Shown here in pieces: positions 24,734-32,033 of a stretch of 64,000 bases of DNA (position 1 is the stretch's first letter; each line of letters opens with the position of its first letter). Origin of the DNA: Odiellus spinosus (taxonomy: Eukaryota > Arthropoda > Arachnida > Opiliones > Phalangiidae). Made by a program: the position numbers and the translations under genes. The notes beneath the pieces are model-generated. The model was not told where the DNA came from. It did no database searches and worked only from the letters and a program-made list of their open reading frames with translations. Location: contig OY987231.1 in assembly GCA_963920705.1 (NCBI GenBank), positions 16,159,024 to 16,223,023 on the forward strand, in the 5' to 3' direction.

Positions 24734-25182
24734 GATCCAATACTTTCTTCACGTGGTACTGTAGGACAAGTTTTTCTACGTCTCTTCGGCTGGCTGTAAC
24801 GGTGATGAATGGCTTTCCAGCTTTGTCTTTTGTGTGGGTACGCGATTTTTGGGGAATGTTCAAATAGTTTTCCGCCCTCGCGTCGTCTATACAAGGGGTA
24901 TTCGCCTTTTGGGGGGTATTTCCCCGTGACGTCATCGCACACGCCTGCGCTGGCGCGCGCTAACTTTTGAATGAACTCACAACGAGGAAATTTCTCTCTA
25001 TGCTCTTCCAGCGGGTCGTCAGTGGTCTGCCACGCTGTAAGCCGACCGTGACACGTAAAACACTCGACCTCATCGCCCCCCTGGTTACGGAAAAAGAAAC
25101 CAGCTTCAGCCATTAAGATGGGCGAGATGTTGCGATGGGGGTAATCGAAGAATGTAGCGAAACGAAAGCGTGTGTCGTCCAT
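24688..25182 (-). CDS. Single-BIR inhibitor-of-apoptosis-like protein
   Basis: This protein has 164 residues. Residues 5-73 form a BIR zinc-binding domain: RFRFATFFDYP at the start, AEAGFFF at 26-32, then CFTC (C41, C44), H61 in EEH and C68 in FPRC, with the exact C-x2-C-x16-H-x6-C spacing. BIR proteins bind caspases or IAP antagonists and block apoptosis. There is no second BIR, RING or UBA domain, so it is much shorter than typical host IAPs. The last 70 residues are Arg/Lys-rich with no recognised fold. An overlapping frame (24714-24935) reads more protein-like there (DVEKLVLQYHVKKVL), so a frameshift or splice near residue 85 is possible. A minus-strand TATAAG at 25218-25213 lies 36 bp before the ATG. 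The gene is read leftward, away from the capsid genes. Confidence 0.85.
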   Translation of the reverse strand: MDDTRFRFATFFDYPHRNISPILMAEAGFFFRNQGGDEVECFTCHGRLTAWQTTDDPLEEHREKFPRCEFIQKLARASAGVCDDVTGKYPPKGEYPLYRRREGGKLFEHSPKIAYPHKRQSWKAIHHRYSQPKRRRKTCPTVPREESIGSCARFDLTVLSKFTT

Positions 25183-25212
25183 GATGGCGGGGCACTGAAT
25201 GAAAAGTGTAGG

Positions 25213-25218
25213 CTTATA
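25213..25218 (-). promoter_or_regulatory. TATA-like box before BIR gene
   Basis: The minus strand reads ATTATAAGCC, 31-36 bp upstream of the BIR start codon. Transcription would begin only a few bases before the ATG. The adjacent TTTATT (25234-25239) could be the poly(A) signal of the preceding membrane-protein gene. Confidence 0.4.
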
Positions 25219-25411
25219 ATATTTAGAGGTGTTTTTATTTTGTCGGGGGTAGCTGTCGATTCGGGGGCGGACATTGATTTCACCATGGAACGATGGGGAG
25301 AGCGTTAATCCTCAGGGAATGACAGATAGGGAGCGGCCTTTCTTTGCAAATTGCCCCTCTTCGCTGGCCGGGAATTTCCCTTTTCTTTTCATAGAGGGTC
25401 GTTTTTCCCCA

Positions 25412-25423
25412 TGACGTCACGTG
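25412..25423. promoter_or_regulatory. CRE / E-box composite (TGACGTCACGTG)
   Basis: A palindromic CRE (TGACGTCA) overlaps a CACGTG E-box, 230 bp upstream of the BIR gene and just beyond the stop of the first membrane-protein gene. A second composite, CACGTGACGT (25745-25754), lies 100 bp upstream of that membrane-protein gene. ATF/CREB and XBP1/ATF6-type stress factors bind such sites; whether they are used here is inference. Confidence 0.4.
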
Positions 25424-25451
25424 TTTTACTCGTGAATTTACAGAGTCCCAA

Positions 25452-25643
25452 TTATACGGTGCTACGGTTAAAGGGTTGACCGGTATTTGGTTTCAAATCA
25501 ATCTTAATTTCATAGTGTTGAACCCAAAAATTCATAAATTCAAGAAACCCGCTTACAAACATGAGGGTTAATATGATGATAAGATTTTGAGGTTTCTTGG
25601 GCAATATTCTGGCGAGAACCGTGGATTCGGGCGGTGTGTCCAT
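25452..25643 (-). CDS. Small single-span membrane protein, copy 1 (proximal)
   Basis: This 63-residue paralogue of the protein at 24002-24193 has a basic stretch RILPKKPQN, one membrane helix (about 21-40) and an invariant FLEFMNFWVQHY / IKIDLKPNT C-terminal half. Of 63 residues 16 differ, mostly near the N terminus, in the helix and in the last nine residues; many changes are conservative. Upstream, both copies share an AT-rich box (here CATAATTAAC, in the other ATATAATTGAC) about 95-120 bp before the ATG, followed by GC-rich DNA. It is the first complete gene leftward of the divergent control region. Function unknown; localisation to a cellular or viral membrane is inferred only from the helix. 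Confidence 0.72.
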   Translation of the reverse strand: MDTPPESTVLARILPKKPQNLIIILTLMFVSGFLEFMNFWVQHYEIKIDLKPNTGQPFNRSTV

Positions 25644-26205
25644 CTTGGCGGCGTAGAGTCAAGTGTCGTTTCTTTTGCAAGTCAATCCTGATGTCACTAT
25701 GCGAAGGGGGGCTGACACCGAGAACCGTGGCGTGTTAATTATGCCACGTGACGTTCCTTCGCGTAAAACATGTGCGGGGAGCCCTGATATATTTACACGT
25801 ACCACCAAATATTAGAAAACCCCATATTTAGAAATAGTGTAAAGATCCAAAATCGCAAATAAAAACTTACATCAACCTTTTTTGTTAAATAACCACCGTC
25901 ATCTATAATAGAATACAAAATGTCAGTTTCGCGTAAAGTTTGGGCCATATTAACGATTAGTTTCGGCTCAGTGCTATAGATAAAATCAAGGTTATTCCAA
26001 TGAAGCGCTCGAAATCTAAAGGCACGATTTTTGGTCGGTACTTTTATTTGAAAAATGCAGGTTTCACCTCGAATGTTTTGGTTCCATCAGCGCAGAAACG
26101 AAAGTTTGTGAAACATTTTGACGACACGAAAACTTAAATTCAATAATCGCTATTTCGCGTTCGATAATATATTAGCGGGGAAGCGGGGAGGGGGTTGACC
26201 GGGGG
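25644..26205. other. Divergent control region with an exon-like minus-strand stretch
   Basis: On the minus strand a 72-codon stretch (26086-25871) is open. It reads for example FQIKVPTKNRAFRFRALHW and, after a Met, AQTLRETDILYSIIDDGGYL. It ends at GAT followed by GTAAGT, a consensus splice donor (intron from 25870 leftward). A stop precedes it, so if real it starts at an acceptor such as the AG before GTGAAACC or at the internal Met. I recognise no family. The rest is AT-rich with a CACGTGACGT box at 25745-25754. Confidence 0.4.
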
Positions 26206-26212
26206 TATAAAT
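26206..26212 (+). promoter_or_regulatory. TATA box of the plus-strand structural gene block
   Basis: TATAAAT sits in a G-rich context (GGGGGTATAAATCCGG), 57-63 bp before the ATPase start codon and about 30 bp before a plausible initiator in CTCCATTTTACGG. No comparable box precedes the later genes, which have little or no intergenic space, so this may be the main promoter for the block. Confidence 0.6.
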
Positions 26213-26268
26213 CCGGCACACTTTTAGCCTCGGCTCCATTTTACGGCGAACAACCAACCAAGATCGTC

Positions 26269-26886
26269 ATGATTCCGTTTTATCACCCGTTTAACGCCAT
26301 TTTGGTGGGACCCTCTCAATCGGGGAAGACTCAACTAGTTTTAAAACTACTCGAACACAAGGCCGTAATGTTCTCACCCCTGTTTAACGAAATTCACTGG
26401 TATTACGGGGAATGGCAACCCTTTTTCGACGCTTTGAAAGAAACGGTTACTTTCAGGTCGGGATTACCCGACCTGGCAGAATACAACGGTAGCAAGCCGT
26501 GTCTTTTAATCGTCGATGACCTAATGTCCGAGAATAAGGGACAAATCGGAGCGCTGTTTACGAAAGGTACACATCATAGGAACCTAAGCGTGATTTTCAT
26601 TAGTCAGAACTTATTCCATCAGTCGAAGGACTCACGTGACATATCTCTGAATGCTCACTACCTCATCTTAATGAAATCCCCCCGTGACAAACAACAACTG
26701 GCCACGATAGCTCGCCAAATGTTCACGGATAATTGGCGTTTTGTAGTAGACGCGTACCGGGACGCTACGGGACCGGCCTTCGGATACCTTTTACTGGACA
26801 TGAAACAACAGTGTCCTGAAAACCAGCGGGTTAGAACCTTGATTTTTCCGGGGGACTCGTGCGTCGTGTACGTCCCGAAGGTATAA
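26269..26886 (+). CDS. A32/FtsK-HerA-type genome-packaging ATPase
   Basis: This 205-residue P-loop ATPase has Walker A GPSQSGKT at 14-21 and Walker B LLIVDD at 79-84. A THHRNLSVIFISQNLF block at 101-116 carries the sensor glutamine-asparagine typical of the A32-like packaging ATPases of Polintons and related double-jelly-roll viruses. These pump the genome into preformed capsids. The length is close to the usual 200-260 residues and there is no insertion or break. It is the first gene of the rightward block, 57 bp after the TATA box, with ATG context GATCGTCATGA. The next gene follows after 40 bp. Confidence 0.93.
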   Translation: MIPFYHPFNAILVGPSQSGKTQLVLKLLEHKAVMFSPLFNEIHWYYGEWQPFFDALKETVTFRSGLPDLAEYNGSKPCLLIVDDLMSENKGQIGALFTKGTHHRNLSVIFISQNLFHQSKDSRDISLNAHYLILMKSPRDKQQLATIARQMFTDNWRFVVDAYRDATGPAFGYLLLDMKQQCPENQRVRTLIFPGDSCVVYVPKV

Positions 26887-26926
26887 AACGGCGGGATAAC
26901 CTGTCCGCAACCGTCAATAGTGAAGA

Positions 26927-27262
26927 ATGCCTTACGCGGTGAAGTCGCAAAGAGATTTGCTCTCTGTCCTAGCCCATTCGAGACGCGCTCAACGTAGGAC
27001 TTTATTGAAAAACGCCAAGAAATCGCTAATCGACGCTATAGCCGAGTGTGTTCATAATACCTTGTACGGTAACGTAACATTAAACCAGGCCCAAGTAAAG
27101 AAATTGGCTAGACATTCGACAAAATTAAGAAAGATTGCTAACAAGAAACTAGCGTGGAAAGTTAAACGTGACATACTAGTTCAAGAAGGTGGAGGTTTTT
27201 TCTCGCTTCTCTTCCCTATCGTCTCGTCCCTGATCGGCGCCATCGCCGGAAACCAGTCTTAA
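26927..27262 (+). CDS. Small basic Polinton-type core/structural protein
   Basis: This 111-residue protein is strongly basic and helical. It has an N-terminal LAHSRRAQRRTLL stretch, an AIAECVHNTLYGN segment near 37-49 and a glycine-rich hydrophobic end (GGGFFSLLFPIVSSLIGAIAG, about 88-108) that could insert in membranes. Proteins with this plan, a basic body carrying an IxECxxNxLxGN motif then a GGG-hydrophobic tail, are recurrent neighbours of capsid genes in metazoan Polintons, but their role is not established to my knowledge. A minor capsid or core role is inferred from the neighbourhood. The next gene begins 2 bp after the stop. Confidence 0.72.
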   Translation: MPYAVKSQRDLLSVLAHSRRAQRRTLLKNAKKSLIDAIAECVHNTLYGNVTLNQAQVKKLARHSTKLRKIANKKLAWKVKRDILVQEGGGFFSLLFPIVSSLIGAIAGNQS

Positions 27263-27264
27263 TC

Positions 27265-27945
27265 ATGCAGTACGCTCAGAAAATGTTACTCGTGCCAAAC
27301 TCAGCTCTCAAAGACGATCCTTTCCCGCACCAACAAAAACAAGTCGTAACGGCGCTAGACGGCGAAATGCACTCCATTTTGGATAGAAAGGATTTGGACG
27401 ATAGTTCGAAATGGCGTTTGTACGAACAGGCGCTGCAAAGACATACCAACTTGCATAATATCGCTAAACAACCGAAACAAATATTGATAGAGGACGTCCC
27501 TAGTAAGGGTTTGAATTTAGCTTGGCTGGACGACATTCCTCTTAGATATATATCCAGTGTTCAGAAGCTCGTTGATCAGATCGACGATATTCCCCACAAG
27601 ATTAGGTGGTCAGAGACGGATGAAGTAATTGTGAATAACTCTGTAATACCGGGTTCTAACATTAGGGACATTGCCCTGGAATTTGTCAGACCGACGTATG
27701 GTACGAAACCGCGGGGTTATTACGCTTTCACCAACTTGCTAGGTAAGTTCATGCCTCAAACAGCGTCACCGCTCCCTAAAACCCCCTTATCCAGCGTGAA
27801 AAAATTCACATCATCAAGCGTGAAAAAGAGGACTCCGTCCCCCCTATCAAGCGTGAAAAAGAGGACTCCGTCCCCCACATCCGGCGTGAAAAAGCTAACT
27901 CCATCCCCCAAATGGACGCCGTACAGGACAACTCCGAGATACTAA
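27265..27945 (+). CDS. Polinton-type conserved protein with S/T-P-rich basic tail
   Basis: This 226-residue protein has a conserved-looking part (1-165) with KMLLVPNSAL near the start, ALDGEMHSIL (30-39) and KWRLYEQALQRH (49-60), a pattern I associate with proteins beside Polinton structural or integrase genes. Residues 170-226 form a repetitive tail of SSVKK and KKRTPSP units, repeated four to five times, carrying many Ser-Pro/Thr-Pro sites. Such a tail could bind nucleic acid and be regulated by phosphorylation. The function is unknown. Its last 34 bases overlap the start of the integrase gene in another frame. Confidence 0.7.
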   Translation: MQYAQKMLLVPNSALKDDPFPHQQKQVVTALDGEMHSILDRKDLDDSSKWRLYEQALQRHTNLHNIAKQPKQILIEDVPSKGLNLAWLDDIPLRYISSVQKLVDQIDDIPHKIRWSETDEVIVNNSVIPGSNIRDIALEFVRPTYGTKPRGYYAFTNLLGKFMPQTASPLPKTPLSSVKKFTSSSVKKRTPSPLSSVKKRTPSPTSGVKKLTPSPKWTPYRTTPRY

Positions 27946-29030
27946 AAGATATTTACTTTAGACCAGACCACGAAGGTAGTTTCGGAGGTGTGGAAAAACT
28001 GTATTCAGCCACAAAATCGCATGGAGTTACGAGACAAGAAGTTAGAGATTGGCTTAAGGGAGAAGAGACGTACACCCTACACAAGAGGGTTTTTAAAAAG
28101 TTTAAGCGAAACAAGGTGTTGGTAGACAATATAGCTGACCAATACCAAGCCGACCTCAATGATATGCGGTCATTGTCCAAACTTAATGACGGTTACAACT
28201 ACATTTTGACAGTAATCGATTGTTTTAGTCGTAAAGCCTGGGGTGTACCCCTGAAAAATAAATCCGGTACGTCGATAGTCGAGGCGTTTAAGAAGGTATT
28301 TAGCGACAAAGTTCCATTGAAGTTACAAACTGACAAGGGGACTGAATTTAAGAACAAACATTTTCAAGCCTATTTAAAAGAAAAGGGTGTAAAATTTTTC
28401 ACTAGCGAAAACGATGATATTAAAGCGTGTATGGTCGAACGATTAAACCAAACCCTGAAGGCCCGGATGTACAGATATTTTACTAAAAACAACACCAAGA
28501 GATACATTGAGGTTTTAGATGATCTGGTTAAGGCTTACAATAGTTCGAAACATTCGACCATAAAAATGGCCCCCGATGAGGTTTCGGAAAAGAACGTCCT
28601 TAAAGTTCTAAATAATATCTATGGGAAATACTTCAACGAGAAAAAACTTTGGAAAGAAGGTCAGAAAGATAAACCAAAGGGGCTGAGAGTGGGGGATTAC
28701 GTTCGTGTTAGCCGAAACAAGATGATTTTTGAAAAAGGGTATGACGAAAATTGGACCTTGGAGATTTTTAAAGTTACCGGGTTAGTAGAAAGATATCCAC
28801 CCGTATACAGGCTGGAAGATTTAGCGGGAGAGCCTATTAAAGGAGTGTTCTATACTCAAGAGCTTCAGTCAGTCGACAGACCCGCGACCTACAAGATAGA
28901 GAAAGTTTTACGTAAGCGTAACAGAAAAGGACAGAAAGAGTTGTTCGTAAAGTGGCTAGGTTACCCCGAATCAATGTCCTGTTGGATTCACGCTCAAGAT
29001 GCAGTCTCCCTTTTACCTAACGCTTCCTAG
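27912..29030 (+). CDS. RVE-family integrase with C-terminal chromodomain
   Basis: This 372-residue integrase has an N-terminal helical part (1-60) with the SFGGVEKLY...GVTRQEVRDWL motif of Polinton-type integrases. The catalytic core spans about 70-215 with D81 (QADLNDM), D141 (QTDKGTEF) and E176 (MVERLNQTLK), a D-x59-D-x34-E spacing. An SH3-like segment (about 256-322, LRVGDYVRVSRNK) follows, then a chromodomain at 327-367 (YKIEKVLRKR ... VKWLGYPES ... CWI). It would insert the element and make the 6-bp duplication seen at its ends. The chromodomain, which reads methylated histone tails in other elements, may steer insertion to certain chromatin. No break is seen. The start overlaps the upstream gene by 34 bp and the stop overlaps the penton gene by 32 bp. 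Confidence 0.95.
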   Translation: MDAVQDNSEILKDIYFRPDHEGSFGGVEKLYSATKSHGVTRQEVRDWLKGEETYTLHKRVFKKFKRNKVLVDNIADQYQADLNDMRSLSKLNDGYNYILTVIDCFSRKAWGVPLKNKSGTSIVEAFKKVFSDKVPLKLQTDKGTEFKNKHFQAYLKEKGVKFFTSENDDIKACMVERLNQTLKARMYRYFTKNNTKRYIEVLDDLVKAYNSSKHSTIKMAPDEVSEKNVLKVLNNIYGKYFNEKKLWKEGQKDKPKGLRVGDYVRVSRNKMIFEKGYDENWTLEIFKVTGLVERYPPVYRLEDLAGEPIKGVFYTQELQSVDRPATYKIEKVLRKRNRKGQKELFVKWLGYPESMSCWIHAQDAVSLLPNAS

Positions 29031-29880
29031 TAATGCTAGTATGAAAATTTACGCTGATAACACTACCGCCCGTTACTCTACCAAACTATCAAAAGCTATA
29101 CAATTGGAGGGGAATGATTGGGAGGTGGCCTTAGTTGAGATTATATACCCCTTATCCTTTCACAATATTAAGGAAGGCGAAGGTTACGTCCAACTAACAG
29201 TGAATGAGCCTGTTGCCGCATACGTACCATCCGTACCACCAAAGACCCGAACTATCGTAAGAAATGGTGGCGCCGTAACGTATGTGGAGACTCCACCCAA
29301 ACCTGCGGTAGTAGGTCATACTTTTACTATCCCCGGTGGTTACTACGCAAGCTTACCCGTATTAATAAAGCAGTTGTACCGGGGTCTTGAAACGTGGGAA
29401 TACGGTGCTAGGTTTTCGATTATCGGTGATCCCTTATCCGACAACATAAGCGTATTTGTCCGACATCTTTCGACCGTCGCCTTTTCCCCAGCTCTTACCA
29501 GAGTCCTAGGGTTCACGGAAGAGTTTAAGACTTTTAGTTGTCCCGATGACAAGTCGGAGTTAAGTTTCAGAAGCGACGTCCCTGCTAGATTAAACTACTT
29601 TGTACCCGATCAGCTGTTTGTCTACTCCGATATCGTGAGTAATGAGCTAGTAGGCGATACGGTCGCTCCCCTACTCCGAATCGTTAGTGTCGAGGATAGA
29701 CCCCATGGCTCGGTAATCACGAAAACATTCGATTCACCTCACTACGTTAAAGTTGCTAAACGCTATTTTGATACGTTGGAAATGGATATAAGGACAGGCT
29801 TAGGACAAGTTGCGCCATTCGAGTTCGGACAGAGCACGTGTAAACTTCACTTTAGACCATGCCCAAACCACACGTCTTAG
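28999..29880 (+). CDS. Penton-like minor capsid protein (single jelly roll)
   Basis: This 293-residue protein starts FYLTLPSNASMKIYADN, with WEVALVEIIYP at 41-51, IPGGYY at 111-116, FVYSDIV at 207-213, VGDTVAPLLRIV at 218-229 and a C-terminal PFEFG...LHFRP (273-287). This series of motifs is characteristic of Polinton/adintovirus vertex (penton) proteins, which form the fivefold capsomers beside the major capsid protein. The length is normal and the gene is unbroken. The ATG (28999) lies within the last codons of the integrase gene and the stop overlaps the next gene by 22 bp, so the start is fixed by the conserved N terminus rather than by spacing. Confidence 0.9.
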   Translation: MQSPFYLTLPSNASMKIYADNTTARYSTKLSKAIQLEGNDWEVALVEIIYPLSFHNIKEGEGYVQLTVNEPVAAYVPSVPPKTRTIVRNGGAVTYVETPPKPAVVGHTFTIPGGYYASLPVLIKQLYRGLETWEYGARFSIIGDPLSDNISVFVRHLSTVAFSPALTRVLGFTEEFKTFSCPDDKSELSFRSDVPARLNYFVPDQLFVYSDIVSNELVGDTVAPLLRIVSVEDRPHGSVITKTFDSPHYVKVAKRYFDTLEMDIRTGLGQVAPFEFGQSTCKLHFRPCPNHTS

Positions 29881-30263
29881 AATCACGCCCCTGTGCGTAT
29901 CGTGAATACTATCTCGACCAGGCTGGCGGTGGGGTTTCTAGAGTCTTTGTAGGCACCCCTAATCAGAGAGGACATGGTATCGGTAGTATGCTCAAGGGTT
30001 TGTTCCGCTGGGCCAAGCCATTATTAATTAGGGGGGCGAAACATTTGGGCGTCAAGGCTGCTACGACTGGCTATAAAATTCTTGGTGACGTGGCCGAAGG
30101 ACAAAATGTAAAAACCGCCGCTAAACGTCGGTTTATCGAGACTATGGATGAAATTGTCAGCCCCCAGGAAGGTTCGGGTGTTATAAAGAGACCCAAATTG
30201 AAACACCTGTCAGTCGTGAACAGGAAGCCGAGGAAGATACCGCGCGATATTTTCTCGTCCTGA
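29859..30263 (+). CDS. PX-like minor capsid/core protein
   Basis: This 134-residue basic protein has YYLDQAGGGVSRVFVG at 17-32, NQRGHGIGSMLKGLFR at 35-50, then an amphipathic helix PLLIRGAKHLG and a lysine-rich C terminus. The YxxQxGxG...FxG...QRGxGxG...LGGLFR plan is shared by the PX/pVI-like minor proteins next to the major capsid gene in Polintons. The Gly-rich site before the amphipathic helix resembles a region where adenovirus-type proteases cut their precursors, but I see no exact consensus. A role in membrane disruption or core packing is inferred. MCP starts 7 bp after its stop. Confidence 0.82.
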   Translation: MPKPHVLESRPCAYREYYLDQAGGGVSRVFVGTPNQRGHGIGSMLKGLFRWAKPLLIRGAKHLGVKAATTGYKILGDVAEGQNVKTAAKRRFIETMDEIVSPQEGSGVIKRPKLKHLSVVNRKPRKIPRDIFSS

Positions 30264-30270
30264 TAAAATA

Positions 30271-31566
30271 ATGTTATCCCTTGAAGCTCTTAAGAGCGAA
30301 CTCGACATTTTCGCACCAACACCCACCCAGACCAGCATCGAACATTCACAATGTACTTGGTACAAACCTTTATCTGCTCTAAACGATAGCTCAACTGTTG
30401 AATACCAAATTCCAGGCAATGGCGACTACTATATTGATTTGGCACACACTATGCATTATACTCGTCTCAGTGTTACCAAAGACGATGGCGGTATATTGCC
30501 GGACGACGCTGTAATAGGGCTCGTAAACAACGCCGCTCACGCGTTGTGGCGTACTTGCGAAATATATTTCGGATCAACTCTAGTGACACCCGCTGCAAAC
30601 AATTACTCTTATCGCGCCTACATTGAATCGCTCTTAAATTACGGGGCGGACGCCAAAACCTCTCATCTGATTTCCGCCGGCTGGGTCAAAGACGAGGGTG
30701 GAAAGATGGATGACCTGACCAACAACGCGGGATTTCTCATTAGAAAAAAAGCCGTTGAAAAATCTATTGACATTGAGTTTTACTGCCCAGTGTTTTGCGA
30801 TGTTTTTAACATTCCTGAATATCTGATGAACGGTGTTGATGTTAAAGTATCTTTCGCAAGAAACAAGGATGCATTTGTTTTAATGCTCAAGGAAACCGCT
30901 AGTCTGAAAGACTGCAAAATTAATCACAAAGAAGACGGTTTGAACGTCCGTAAAGTCAAACTTAGCCCTAAAATACTGTTAGCGCACGAAGCGGCTCTAG
31001 CCAGGAGCGCGGCCCAGTATAATTTTACCCGTACGGAGATTAAAACGAAAACCCTGGCGGCGCTGACCCAAAGTCAGAGTTTCGACAATATATACTTGGG
31101 CGCTTTACCTACGAGGGTCATAATTGGTTTGGTCTCCAACAAAGCGTTCAAAGGTAGTTACGCCGACAACCCATTCAACTTTAAGCACTACGACTTAAAC
31201 CATTTGGCCTTGTACGTTGATAACGACCAGGTTCCTTCGAAGGCCTTGTCCCCAAATTTTACTAAAAAGCTGTTTATGAGAGAGTATTATACGATCTTTT
31301 CGGGTTGCGGCATACATTACGGGGACAACGGTAATGACATTTCACCGTTCGAGTACGCCAATGGATTTACTTTTTACGCGTTCGATTTGACTCCGGATAT
31401 TTCTGCAAATAACAGTAATCATTGGAATCCTGTGCGCCAAGGGCAGTTACGTTTGGACTTGGGATTCGCCACAGTCTTACCCGACGCTGTGGTGTGCGTG
31501 GTCTACTCGGAATTTCAAAGTCTGATTCAGATTGATAAAAATAGGAACGTCATTGTCGATTATTAA
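30271..31566 (+). CDS. Major capsid protein, double jelly roll (hexon-like)
   Basis: This 431-residue protein carries the Polinton MCP signature: YRAYIESLLNYG (114-125), VRKVKLSPKILLAHE (226-240), LGALPTRVIIGLV (276-288), NPFNF (300-304), FDLTPD (371-376) and a closing IQIDKNRNVIVDY. These define the double-jelly-roll trimeric capsomer protein, seen in annotation as F54H12.2-like. The length is slightly under the 450-650 often seen, with shorter tower loops, but both jelly rolls seem covered and no stop or gap is present. Its stop codon overlaps the protease start as TAATG. Confidence 0.94.
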   Translation: MLSLEALKSELDIFAPTPTQTSIEHSQCTWYKPLSALNDSSTVEYQIPGNGDYYIDLAHTMHYTRLSVTKDDGGILPDDAVIGLVNNAAHALWRTCEIYFGSTLVTPAANNYSYRAYIESLLNYGADAKTSHLISAGWVKDEGGKMDDLTNNAGFLIRKKAVEKSIDIEFYCPVFCDVFNIPEYLMNGVDVKVSFARNKDAFVLMLKETASLKDCKINHKEDGLNVRKVKLSPKILLAHEAALARSAAQYNFTRTEIKTKTLAALTQSQSFDNIYLGALPTRVIIGLVSNKAFKGSYADNPFNFKHYDLNHLALYVDNDQVPSKALSPNFTKKLFMREYYTIFSGCGIHYGDNGNDISPFEYANGFTFYAFDLTPDISANNSNHWNPVRQGQLRLDLGFATVLPDAVVCVVYSEFQSLIQIDKNRNVIVDY

Positions 31567-32033
31567 TGGCCGGAACAAGCACTACGGATTTGGTTTACGC
31601 TTTATCAAAAACGCCTTGCTTCTCTGGCGTTTACCCGTCAGATAGGCTACCCGCTAGAATAACCAAATACCCCTCAGCCATGGTTATAAACTTTGACCGA
31701 CAACATGACCGTGGATCACATTGGGTGGCAGTATTCATCGACGGTTTTCGTAATGGGTACTACTTTGACAGTTTTGGGTTACAACCATTTATACCGTCCA
31801 TACGTCAATTTCTAAACTCCAACTGCCGTAAATGGTCGTATGGAAAAAGGCAACTTCAGAGCCTCGAAAGCGACGTTTGTGGACCGTACAGCGTCCTTTA
31901 CCTCATACATAGAAGTCACCGAAAAAGTACCAAAGCCTTCTTGAGAGGATTTTCTAAGAATCAGCATCTAAACGACACGAAGATTACACGAAGATTCATA
32001 AACCATATTCTGCGGCTACGTACACGAGATTAA
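31566..32033 (+). CDS. Adenain-like maturation cysteine protease
   Basis: This 155-residue protease of the adenovirus/Ulp1 (C5-like) fold has the catalytic series in order: H52 in GSHWVAVFID, D68 in YYFDSFG, Q98 in RQLQSLES (oxyanion hole) and C105 in SDVCGPYSV. This family cuts capsid precursors during virion maturation in Polintons and adenoviruses. Length and spacing are typical for the short Polinton version. The ATG shares one base with the MCP stop (TAATG), which fits translational coupling or reinitiation. It is the last gene of the block; an AATAAA follows at 32351. Confidence 0.93.
   Translation: MAGTSTTDLVYALSKTPCFSGVYPSDRLPARITKYPSAMVINFDRQHDRGSHWVAVFIDGFRNGYYFDSFGLQPFIPSIRQFLNSNCRKWSYGKRQLQSLESDVCGPYSVLYLIHRSHRKSTKAFLRGFSKNQHLNDTKITRRFINHILRLRTRD

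Noticed and set aside
22923-26205. Possible hidden DNA polymerase B in the left part
   Set aside because: No polymerase motif is readable on either strand and the interval is occupied by other genes and too short for a 3.5-kb gene.
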